A stretch of DNA of 64,000 nucleotides from Polyporus tsugae. Lineage: Eukaryota > Basidiomycota > Agaricomycetes > Polyporales > Polyporaceae. The stretch is from contig JAHRBS010000010.1 in NCBI GenBank assembly GCA_024305745.1, positions 7,501 through 71,500 on the forward strand, in the 5' to 3' direction. A model generated the notes under the pieces. That model saw only the letters and a list, made by a program, of their open reading frames with translations, did not search any database and had not been told where the DNA came from. Position numbers and translations under genes: made by a program. Below, one piece after another: positions 54,444-64,000 of the stretch (the first letter of the stretch is position 1; every line of letters begins with the position of its first letter).

Positions 54444-57400
54444 TCAACGTGCGCGTACCTCTTCTCGTCCTTCGTCTGGGTCTGGGTCTGGGTCTAGCGT
54501 CCTCAAGTCAACTCGCTGCACCGTAAACTTGAACGCACACGACGACTCGAACGCAGGACGTACGAGGAGGGTGAGGGTGCCCGACGCCCAGCTCTGCGGC
54601 GTGCCGCTCATCTCGAACTCGATCTGTCCCCCATAGGCAATATCCGCGTGCGTGAGGATCGGGGCGGCGAGCGTGCGGCCGTTGACGGTCACACTCTTGA
54701 TGTATGGCTTCGTAGGGGCGCCGGGGGATGTGATGACGAGGGGGCGCGGCGCGGCCGGGAGGTCGATCGTGACCTTGTCGAAGAACGGTCTACGAAAGGG
54801 AAAGCGAAGCTCGTTGTCTTCTCTCTTCTCCGCTTCAAAGCCAAAAAAAAAAGAAACTTGAGCACTTACGTTCCTACGACATACTCGGCGGAAACAGGGT
54901 CCACGGGGTAGAACCCGAGCGCGCTGAAGACGTACCACGCGCTCATCTGCCCGCAGTCCTCGTTCTGCACGTGCATGTACATGAACAACAAATGCGTCAG
55001 TGACTGCAGTGCGGGGCGAAGCGAGACAAATGATCGTACGCCAGAGAGACCGTTGACGGAGTTGTTGTAGTTGTCCTTCGCGATCTCGCGAATGCGCTCC
55101 TGCGATTTGGATGCTGCGCCCGCGAGGGAGTACAGGTAGGGAATATGATGCGAGGGCTTCCAAGCCGGTCATGATCAGTCCGCATCCCCCCTGCACAGAG
55201 ATTGTAGTGTACCTCGTTCGTATGATCGTTATGCCCTGGAACAACGCCACAACTCAGCCACAATATCCAAGGCGCGCATATAGTCGGCTCACTGGCACCC
55301 ACCTCCGTCAAAGTGCTCGTCCAGGAACTCGACGAACGACTCGTTCCCGCCACGCCGCTGTATCAGCGCCGGCACGTCGTGCACGACGTCGAACGTGTAC
55401 GCCCACATGTCGCCCTCGGTCCAGCCCTCGTCCTGGCCTGCCCACGAGCCGCCCGCGTTGCGCGCCTCCATGAAGCCCGTGTCGTTGTTGAAGATCGTGA
55501 ACGGCGCCGAGAACGCGCGGGCGCGGAAGAACGCGGCGTCGTCGGGCTTGCCGAGGGCCGCGGCGAGGACGGAGACGGCGTAGTCGTCATCTAAAAGAGA
55601 AAGGGGATGGATTGTGAGACGAAGGCGGGATGATAAAAAGTATGTATGGGCGTACAGGCGTAGTCGAGCGTGCGCGACGCGGACTCGGAGTGGAGGTCGT
55701 TGGCGACCCAGCCCTCTGTCTGATAGACGGAAGAGAGACCCGCGCGAACCTCGTACCCTACATTCTGTTCCCGGTCGTAGTACCTGTTAAGTAGAGGCTA
55801 GCTTTCAGCACAATACTTTACGTCGGATTCATCGGTGTGGACTGACAACGTGGTCCAGTCGTTGTCGGGTGGAACGGTCGCGTCCTTGTGAACAGCCTCC
55901 CACGCGGCGTCCAAGTCGAAGTCCTTGAATCCCTTCACGACCGCCTCAGCAACAAGAGAATCCGCGTGGGTGCCGACCTAAATAGGGGATGTGTTCGTGG
56001 GGCGACAGCTTGTACTGAATACCGTTAGATTCTCACCATAATGTTCGTCTCTGCGTGACATAGTTTCAATCATCTCGTTCGCAATATGACAGGTCAATAG
56101 AGACGACCTACCAACGATGTTCTTCCACATGGGGAGCCAGCCGCCCTCTTTGTAGTCTTGGAGCATGCTCTGAACCATGCCAGAGATGCGCTCGGGTGCA
56201 AGCAAGATCTGCCAAGCCCACTCAGCGCGGAAAGTGTCCTGAGAGACGTCACCAAAGTGCTGGGATTTCGACTAGGCATGCCACCTACCCAGATTGAGTA
56301 CCCTGTGTACGAGACGCCTTCGTGCACCTGGTTGTCATAACCCGAATAGTACTTGCCATCTTCGTCTTGCTCGTAAGGGTACTACAATCATTCAGCGTCA
56401 GCATCCCAAACTTGACGAAGCAGGGGCCACATACTTGAAGGGTATGAAATATGCCGGTATAGAAGATCTCCGCCTGCTCCTGAGACGCACCCTCGATCTG
56501 AACGCGGTCGAGCTTCTCGGCCCACTGCGACCGCGTCTGGTACGCAGTCTGCTCCAACGACATCCCGTCCGGTATCTCCTTGTCGAGGTTCGCCCGCGCC
56601 TGCTCGACCGATATGAACGACACGCCAACGCGTACATTGACCTGCTTCGTCCCCTTTGCGAATGTCACAACGCCCGACAGCAGCTCTCCCCTTCCAGCCA
56701 TCAAGCCGTCGTAGACCGTGCCGTTCCGCGCCGTGCTGTGGCTCGCGAAGTCCCGATCGAACCGCGCGACGAAGTACCCAGACCAGACCGTGCTGGTCCG
56801 GTGAGGATCGATGAGGAAGTCCTGGCGCTCAGGGTTGAACCCGAAGATTTCTCGCGCGGCGGGGTCGATGGCGATCCCGCCATGTGGGTAGGTGACGTTC
56901 GTGGGGTCGTCGGAGCCCATCACTTGCGCGCGGGTCGCTTCGACGAGGACGTAGGGCGTCTGGGTGCCTTCGAACGTGAAGCGGAGGTGGCCGACGCGCG
57001 AGGCTGTGGGGAGGGAGAGAGGAGAGGTCAGCTCGGATCTCTGGTGGGAGTTTCGAGAGACGGGAGGGAACTCACTGGCTGATTGCTCGACATGGATCCT
57101 TCCTCCTTCGATCGCATCGAGGACGACGGAGTAGTAGCTCGCAGTCGCGATCTCGTTCGCGTGGCTGAAGCTCATTCCCCGATTTTCGAACGTAGGTCGG
57201 ATCGTCCCGGCGCCCGGAGCGAGGATTACCTGGCCACTTTCTCCCATCCAGATGGCGGGTTGATGGGTCCCCTGGAAGCCGTGAATAGTTGTGTCGGTGT
57301 AGTTATAAGGCGTGACGGAGACGTAGTTCTGGCGCGTCTGGGCGACCCAGCGTGTCATAGCGAAGGGTGGGGCAGTAGAGGGGATCATGCCTCCGGACCC

Positions 57401-57750
57401 GTTCGGCGAATCTCCACCGTTACCGATGAAACTGTAGAAACGCGTTTGTTCAGAAATATCTTTTATATGTTGTATAGATGAGAAGCAGATGCGGTCGTTC
57501 GCGATGGATGGTTGTGACAGATACTCAAGACTCCGTGAGTGTCTCAATCACGGCAGTATGCTCATGGTATGTCGGGGTAATTAAAATCCCTTCGGTCCTC
57601 GGAAGACAATCATATAGAAAGAAGTACGCACGGGTTGACATGGTCGACAGCTCTACTTGGAGGCTCGGAGAACGCATCAGGCGCGTCGCGCGAATGGCGA
57701 CGGGCGCTCGCCACGACAACAAGCAGGGTGAGGGAAAGCAGGGGACCCAT
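54444..57750 (-). CDS. Secreted GH92 alpha-mannosidase (794 aa, 12 exons)
   Basis: Exons: 57750-57632, 57431-57076, 57003-56435, 56381-56289, 56238-56116, 55977-55850, 55783-55656, 55590-55303, 55235-55213, 55156-55040, 54964-54870, 54789-54444; the frame closes at 794 residues, the usual family size. GH92 enzymes are calcium-dependent, inverting exo-alpha-mannosidases acting on N-glycans and yeast-type mannans. A signal peptide (MGPLLSLTLLVVVASA) is followed by VNPFIGNGGDSPNGSGGMIP. The C-terminal catalytic domain has GYDNQVHEGVSYTGYSIWDTFRA split over two exons, GGHNDHTNEPSHH, EDCGQMSAWYVFSALGFYPVDP and the terminal beta-sandwich with SVTVNGRTL. These contain the conserved acidic residues of the active site. 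Two donors are non-consensus (GTTGGT, GTTGTC) and were chosen by phase and family alignment. Two introns are long (200 and 138 nt). Confidence 0.9.
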
Positions 57751-58848
57751 TATCGAGGCGTGTACCTCCCTCACGCGTGGTATATGAATGGAGAATGTGG
57801 GGGTCGTTGACGTTGAGGGCAGCGAAGGAACTCGGGGACCTGGTCATTTGACTGCTCGCCTCAAACCTCCCACCCACGTGGTCGTGCCTTCGCCACGTGT
57901 TCGGACTTCCCGCGCAAGGTCCTCAGAGTGCCTGCCGTCGGATTCCCTCTCGAGCATTTTCAGCGCGACCCGTATCTCCGCCGACATATCAATAGGTATA
58001 TTAAATACCTACAGAGTGTTGAATACCAGCATCCGATGCAATGGCAGGTAGATGTGGCCAGGAGGGAAGCGTAACGTATTCGTCCGACGTCTTCGTTGCA
58101 TCCGATCCCGGTACGCGCGCGTGATCACCTATCATGACTTCGCGCCCCGCTCACCTGTGCCATCCATGTTTTCCTTCTATCCCTCATCCGCTCAATACAG
58201 CACCTTGAGTGCGTCTTACAGCGGCCTTCGTATTGGTTGTACGGCAGCCTTCCTCACGCGCGAGCCCATCTGACCAACTTGAAGAACCTTATAATTAAAT
58301 ACCTCGCTGTCTTCAGAACCATACGCATATGCATCCATTCCCGGAAGACGGTCTCGGAAACTTAATGGTTTCTCCTTGCACCCCATGATGTCCAAAGACG
58401 AACTGCCCGTCATCCCAGAGCTTGGAATCCTCTGCAGAGAAAGGCAACGGTACCATCCACTCTGTTCCGTCTGACTCCAAGCCAAGCAGCCAAACCATGG
58501 GAGCCCGAATTTGCTGACAGCGCACTGCCGGACGGCCCAAATGCGCTCAGCCGTTGTCGAAGTCTACTGGCAGCATACGGCAGCCCTTGACAAGGTCGAC
58601 GCGAAGGCACGTCCTTGTACTATAGCCGCCACGCGTAAGGTGAGACGTGACGTCGACGAATTAAGGACTGAAGTGCTCCAGGGCGCGGATCGGGGTCCCG
58701 GGCTGCCTCCCCGTCGACACGAAGAGCATATACTTGAAACAGCTAGGCTGAGATGGCAGTCCATAATATCGCAGATCACGATCACTTCCTGGCTTCAGGC
58801 GCATACTCAACCTATGTCAGGTTGTACGAATACCTAATACCCGACTTC
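57751..58848. other. Intergenic, no gene seen
   Basis: It should contain the GH92 promoter. An AT-rich perfect inverted repeat (TAGGTAT, five bases, ATACCTA) lies at 57,993-58,011. Short minus-strand frames at 58,216-58,610 look partly protein-like but cannot be assembled into a gene. Confidence 0.45.
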
Positions 58849-60584
58849 TCATACATAAGCGAAGCAGCGTCGACCTCGCCGGTCATCCCATTTCTCGGAC
58901 TTGGATGCGAGATCCATCCGGTACAACACCTCATCCGATACCGTGCTCGCAGTGTCACTTGCAATTGGGCTCCGTGACAAGAGCGCAACTGCAATAATAG
59001 TCAGCTTCAGGACGCGATATATATGAATACTTGGATAGGTAGAAGCGTACTTCGCCGTCTCCTACCCGAGGAGTCATAATGCTTCTCGACAATGACGGTA
59101 GGCTTGATCTTCCGCAACGTCCGTCGAAGATCCTCAGCTTCGGCGGGCATCGCGTCTTCGTCCTCCTGTCATTCCATTAGTCAGTTCAACCCCAACCTCA
59201 GGAACGAGGGTGAACACGCTGGAGTACGCACGAAGATCTCCAGCAGTTGTATCGTGCTAGCGACAGCGACGTCTGCACACGATACCGCCAGCATGTGTTT
59301 CAGAAGCTCGTCCAGAGGGAAGTAGTCCTCCTCAAACTAAAACAGAGCTGGCATGAGCACGCGGGGGACTCGAGCAGCGACTAGAACCGTTGGGATGTAT
59401 GTACAAGCCGTGAACGGAGGCGAGAGACCCCGTAACTTCGCCCGGAGCACCATCCTCTTCAACCGGACGAACCAATACTGCGGAATACTCACCGTGTAGG
59501 TCATAATTTCCCCCACGAAGCGGGCCGCATCCACTCCTCGCCTCCATATAGACGGATCCGGACGCTCCATCGCACGAGCGTAGTGGATAAACATCATCTT
59601 GGAGACGGGTGGCCCGCTCCTCGAAGTCGACGGAACCATGACGTTCTCTCCCAAAGCAGGGCGACTGACCTGTGCCGGCGCGGGCTTCGTATCGTCCACG
59701 TCGTCGTCTGGACAAGCACACGGCGACCGGAACACGGGCCGCGCCTCGCCACGAAGTGTGATCTCGGACGCACAGTTGGCCCGCGCACGGTCTGCATCCT
59801 CGTGGGCCCGGGAGGGAATCCTCGCCACATGGAACCTGTCCTTTGAGGTCTCCTTGAAGAGTTCGTGAGCGATACGGACGCGGTCGGAAATCGGCTGGCG
59901 CAATATCCCCTCGATTCTCTCGACTTCGACGGTGTTGACCTGGGTGATGACGACGATGCTGCCCCGTCGGATGTCTCCGCCTCTCGCGGGTGCAATCCCC
60001 CAATCGTCGGCGATCTCGAGAATGCGCTGGTGGGATGCAAGGTAGGACAGCAAAGCATTCACGTGTATCCGGTCGTGGGTGACGGCCCGAGTGGCGTGGT
60101 GGCGGTTGGGAGTGGCGTCCTCGCACGACTTGGCCCGGGAAGAGGAGGCCACCTTTCTGGGGACACAAAACCGAGTCAACCATCGCAGAATCCACACCAT
60201 ACAGCGATTCATCACGTACTCGTCGTCCCTTTCTACGTCCACTTCAGCAACAACCACAGGAGACGTCCCGCAGACTCGAGTTGAAAGTGCGCCACCGAAA
60301 TCCGTGCCGGCCGGGGCCCGGGTGTCATCTTGCTCGAAGACCGTTTCGGGGTTACGAGGAGGGACGTCGACAAGGGCTTGGTTAAACTCGCGCCCGGTAC
60401 CGGTGGCAGGGAACAGCGACGAGCTCCGTTCAAGTTCAGGAAACGGGATAAATCTCCCGTCCATGAGGACCCCGACCCGACCCTCGCCCGCACGGTCGTC
60501 CCGGTCGAAGAACATGTAGTGGCCCAGTCGAAGCTCCCACGTCCGTAAGACTTCGAGATTGTGTGGCGGATGGTAGAAAATCAT
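58849..60584 (-). CDS. Unknown fungal protein, paralogue of the right-edge gene without WD40 repeats (478 aa, 4 exons)
   Basis: Exons: 60584-59493, 59336-59232, 59165-59066, 58988-58849. The start MIFYHPPHNLEVLRTWELRLG was preferred; an in-frame ATG at 60,848 adds only low-complexity sequence. The family is unrecognised. The C-terminal half is clearly homologous to the next gene: KMMFIHYARAMER against LFFHYYKMKAR, YFPLDELLKHML against YDPVDILLDYIL, DVAVASTIQLLEIF against QVAIASDLHLYALF, and LRKIKPTVIVEKHYDSS against LEKLRPPVMFVDDNRE. Introns fall at corresponding places. The protein ends where the other continues into WD40 repeats. The first intron is 156 nt, unusually long here. No signal peptide or membrane segment is seen. 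Confidence 0.75.
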
Positions 60585-61824
60585 GGGAAGCTGAGAAGTC
60601 GCGATGGATGGGAGAGAGGATGCCGGCGGGTGCGTGGCGGGGTAAAAGGCGGGCGGCAACGGTGGCGAGGATGGAATGGACTCGGGATGTCGCGTTGACG
60701 GACTCCGGAGGTGAGGGAAAGGGTGTCGCCACAAGGGTTTTAAACTGGACGCAATGGCACTACACTGAGTTGACAATACCAAGACGGGGCAACAAACATA
60801 TGTCCGGTCCAAGCGTGTTGCGGGGTGGCGCCTGCCACGTCGGAGCATCCAGACAATGCGAGTATGACAGTTGTTAGAGCCCGCATAATACGAGAGCAGT
60901 GAAGTGGCAGAGCAGAAACCGACGGCCAGTAACGGGGCTCAGGCGCGCCGAGATATCGTAGTAAGGCGAGTCCAAGGGCCGCCGCAGTGAGGCCCTCAGC
61001 GAGTCTAGGTAAAACGAGGTAGCAAATTATCGCGCGTGTCAAAGAATGCGATAGAGCACTCACACTGCCAGGTATTGTGTCCTAAGTAGCGCTTTATGGG
61101 GAAGAGCTAGCTGGCCAGTATGTATCCTCGTGGTGGCGATGACTCATTGGCTGTGAAAACTGGCACCAGAGGAGCCGAAACAGACATGTCAGTAATTTAG
61201 GAGTACTGCAGCATGGTGTAGACATACCTGTTTCACGACTGAATATCTGGAGGGATAGAAGCGATATCGGTATAATCAGTTACAGCTGACCGAGAGAACT
61301 CTTGTGCCAATGCGTTATGAACCGCATCTAGGGCGTCACCTTCGTTCTCATCCATGGCAAATAATATGATCGAGCTTTATGTTAAGGGTAGATGATGAGA
61401 CACATGTCGCAACTTCAACAGGCGATGGGCGGGCGATTCTTTGACGATTTCTAAGTTGCCAAGTCTAAGCGGCCGCACGATACGTTGCTGGTGAAATTAG
61501 GGAGCAACTAGGGATATCTTGGCTATTTGCCTTCGGTGCATGGGATATACCAACAGGTACATCTGTGGTCAGTCCGTGAAGACGCTGAGCAAAATGGAGG
61601 TCGTCCGGGAACACGTACGCGTGGATCGCGGTGGTTGCAACGAGCGCCGCCTCGGTTCCTCTGCCCAGATATCCGGACCGCAAGTCCGGCACTGAAGGAG
61701 CATGCAAATGATGCAAGACTGCCATTCAAGACAGCATCTACAACAGCCATGATCGAGAGGTGCAGGAGTGGTAAGTACAAAATACACAAGTCCAAGACGA
61801 AAAAAAAAAACCTCGTTACTTTCA
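60585..61824. other. Intergenic, no gene seen
   Basis: Separates the two tandem paralogues. Short conflicting frames only; a run of about ten A residues lies at 61,800-61,811. Confidence 0.5.
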
Positions 61825-64000
61825 CTACACTGTGATTTCCCCTAGCGCATCTTCCCTATCGACATGCTCCGGCAGAGTCCAGATACGCACAGTCCCATCG
61901 TCCGAGCACGACACCACTCGGTCCCCTTCCGGCGAGAAGTCTAGCCCAGTCACCTTGTCCAGATGTCCCTCCATCACAGGCAGGCTCTTCCCGCTCTTCA
62001 TATCCCACACCATCACCGCGTTATCCCCCACGCTCGACGCGATCCACTCCCCCTTCGGTGAGAACACCGCAGAGTTCACAAGCGTGTCGTGTCGCTCGAA
62101 CGTGTGCACCCGCTCGCTCGTGTACGAGTCGCACACCGTGATCGTTCCGTCGTTCGACGCTGACATCACGTACTTCCCGTCCGGCGAGAACCCCACGCAC
62201 CACACAGGGCCCTCGTGCTCGTGCAGGATCACCAGCTCCTCCCCCGTCTCCACACGCCAGATCCGGCTCGTCATGTCGTCCGACCCCGTCACCAGTCGCC
62301 GGCTGTCGGGCGAAAACGCCACCGACCACACCACCCCCGTGTGCACGTCCAGCGAGTGCTCCAGCGCCCCCGTGTCTGCGTCCCAGATCTGCGCCTTGTA
62401 GTCCGCCCCGCACGACGCCACCCACTTCCCGTCGGGCGAGAACACCGCAGACATCACCACCGCCCCGTGGTCTTCGAGCTTGTGGAGGAGAGTACCGCTG
62501 ATCGCATCCCAGATGCGAACGCTGAAGTCCACCGACGACGTCACGATCTTCTGGCCGTCTGGGGAGTACGCGATCGTCTGCACCACCCCCGTGTGCCCGT
62601 CCAGCACGGCGACTACCGAGACCGTCGTCTGGGTCCCGACGTCCCACACGAGAGCCATCCCGTCGTTCGCGCCAGTGCACATGCGAGTGCTGTCGGGGGA
62701 GAACGCGAGTGCCCAGATGGCGTCGTTGTGCTCGGTCAGCGTATGGATGATCACGCCAGACGTGCCGTCACGGAGGAGGACGGTGGTGTCCTCAGAGCCA
62801 CTGGCGAGGTAGCGACCGTCAGGGGAGAATGCGACGCAGGTGACGCCGCCCGTGTGGTCCTGCAAGACCAGCGCTTGGCCTTGTATGCCGGGTGCTGGGC
62901 GTGCATCTTTGTCTTCCCCTTCGATCTTCGAGTCTCCCCCGTCTCCCTCCTGAGATCGATCGGGCCGGGAGTGTGGGTCAGCTGGTGAGTTGTACTCCTC
63001 TTTTTGTTTTGCAGCAGCTACCGGTGTAGTGTTAACGTGGAATCTTGGATTTCGACATGGAGGGCCCACCTTTGTTCTCAGCCACATCATCTTCAGGGAG
63101 CTCCTCGGCCCATTCGGCAACAGCAAGGCAGGCGACTAGACACGAAGTCAACGATCAGTCTGTAAAGGATTAAACTTTGAACCACGGTACCTTCTCTGTT
63201 ATCGTCAACAAACATCACTGGAGGACGCAGCTTTTCCAAATGTTCTTTGATGTCAAGCGGAACCTCTTCATCCTAAAGTCTACTCAGTCCGCCGATGACC
63301 AATCAACATAAGAGCAACTCACGAAGAGGGCATATAGATGGAGATCACTAGCGATAGCCACTTGTACTTCCGTGCCATCCTGCGAACGCGAACGATGTGA
63401 GAACCATAAATCCAAGGATCCAGAAAGCCGACGCCCTGACCTCGAGAGGATAATCCAGGATATAATCCAAGAGGATGTCGACCGGATCGTACGCCTAAAG
63501 ATCCGTCTCGCTAAGTGAACCCTTCATTGATATCAGCGGACGTACCTTGTCGATGGGCGGTTCTTGGACAACGTCCCCTTCGTCGTCCATTTGCAACCCA
63601 GCAGCCATATCTTCCCCATCTCCCGAACGATCTGGATCGCGCTCGTCCGGGCCCGCCGCAGCCTTGATGATCTTCTTCATCCACCAACGCGCCTTCATCT
63701 TGTAATAGTGGAAAAACAGCGTCTGGTCCCGCTTCACCCCCATCGACGCAGGCCCGGGCGCCGACGTGTCCCCGCCCTCGATCAAAGGGCGAGCACTACG
63801 GACGGAACTCGCGTCGTCCGAGTTGAACGGCTTCGCGCGGTGCTGGATGTTGCCCGTCTGCGCCCTCTGCTTCTGCACGCTGAACGCGCCCTGGAAGAAC
63901 GGCACCTGCGCCGTGAACGCCACCTCGCCGCCCCTCGCATGGCTCACAAACGCGCCCAGGCCCCAGTCCTCCGTCTTCGTCACGCCCGACACGAAGACGA
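61825..64000 (-). CDS. Unknown fungal domain fused to eight WD40 repeats, 5' end outside the window
   Basis: Visible exons: beyond 64000-63546, 63494-63441, 63379-63323, 63272-63191, 63135-63070, 63017-61825. The N-terminal part (TEDWGLGAFVSHARGG and on) is unrecognised; five short exons encode the domain shared with the gene at 58,849-60,584. The last exon encodes eight WD40 repeats, each with an FSPDG-type turn (first DHTGGVTCVAFSPDG, last GHLDKVTGLDFSPEG), forming one beta propeller as a protein-interaction platform. The linker (SRPDRSQEGDGGDSK) is charged and disordered. In fungi such propellers often end signalling or allorecognition proteins, but no NACHT or HET domain is visible in the part present. 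The start lies right of the window. Confidence 0.85.

Noticed and set aside
57993..58011. AT-rich dyad as a regulatory operator
   Set aside because: It is a single short inverted repeat in AT-rich DNA with no second copy, so no function can be supported.
58216..58610. A minus-strand gene next to the 478-residue protein gene
   Set aside because: Partly protein-like, but frames overlap, no start or splice chain closes, and no family is recognised.

Overview
This window is nuclear DNA of a filamentous basidiomycete, most likely an Agaricomycete (mushroom or polypore relative). The evidence is the dense, phase-consistent spliceosomal introns of about 50-60 nt, the GC-rich codon use, a secreted GH92 mannosidase, mutarotases, a fungal BCAS3-like protein, and the absence of operons or ribosome binding sites. 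All gene models below were spliced by hand, and each intact model closes in frame from ATG to stop.

Positions 1-19,300 form an accessory region unlike the rest. It carries about 38 complete or near-complete copies of one short palindrome, TGTCCGTCCWGGACGGACA; I found none in the remaining 45 kb. The palindromes punctuate the DNA into units. Several units are themselves inverted repeats: 4,850-5,519, 9,038-9,106, and the consecutive chain A 14,242-14,784, B 14,785-17,770 and C 17,771-18,246. A, B and C each fold about a palindrome of the same family, exact or degenerate. B sits exactly in the centre of a palindrome that it splits in two. Two large genes lie in this field: an unrecognised 1,028-residue nuclear-looking protein (1,548-4,742) and a 1,459-residue SNF2-like ATPase with a long disordered tail (6,094-11,607). 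The ATPase gene has a 647-nt intron packed with seven palindromes. B carries two head-to-head copies of a small unknown gene. A 218-bp tandem array with two palindromes per unit ends the region. I regard this palindrome, foldback-unit and gene-pair assembly as the candidate undescribed system.

Immediately to the right, 19,580-20,296 holds 13 regularly spaced 31-bp imperfect palindromes of an unrelated sequence. The layout looks like CRISPR, but the host is a eukaryote and there are no cas genes.

The rest looks like ordinary fungal chromosome. There is an inverted segmental duplication (about 20,480-24,030 and 46,930-49,780), each arm with an intact secreted aldose 1-epimerase. A decayed GH92 copy (24,075-25,115) lies next to the first arm, and the intact GH92 alpha-mannosidase is at 54,444-57,750. 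Secreted mannosidase and mutarotase plausibly act in the same extracellular sugar pathway. Other genes are a zinc-finger protein (26,490-29,093), a BCAS3/WD40 autophagy-type protein (41,780-45,799), an aminoglycoside-phosphotransferase-fold kinase (50,087-51,156), and two tandem paralogues of unknown family (58,849-60,584 and 61,825-right edge), the second fused to eight WD40 repeats. About 30,700-40,460 is a 10-kb stretch in which I can support no gene.
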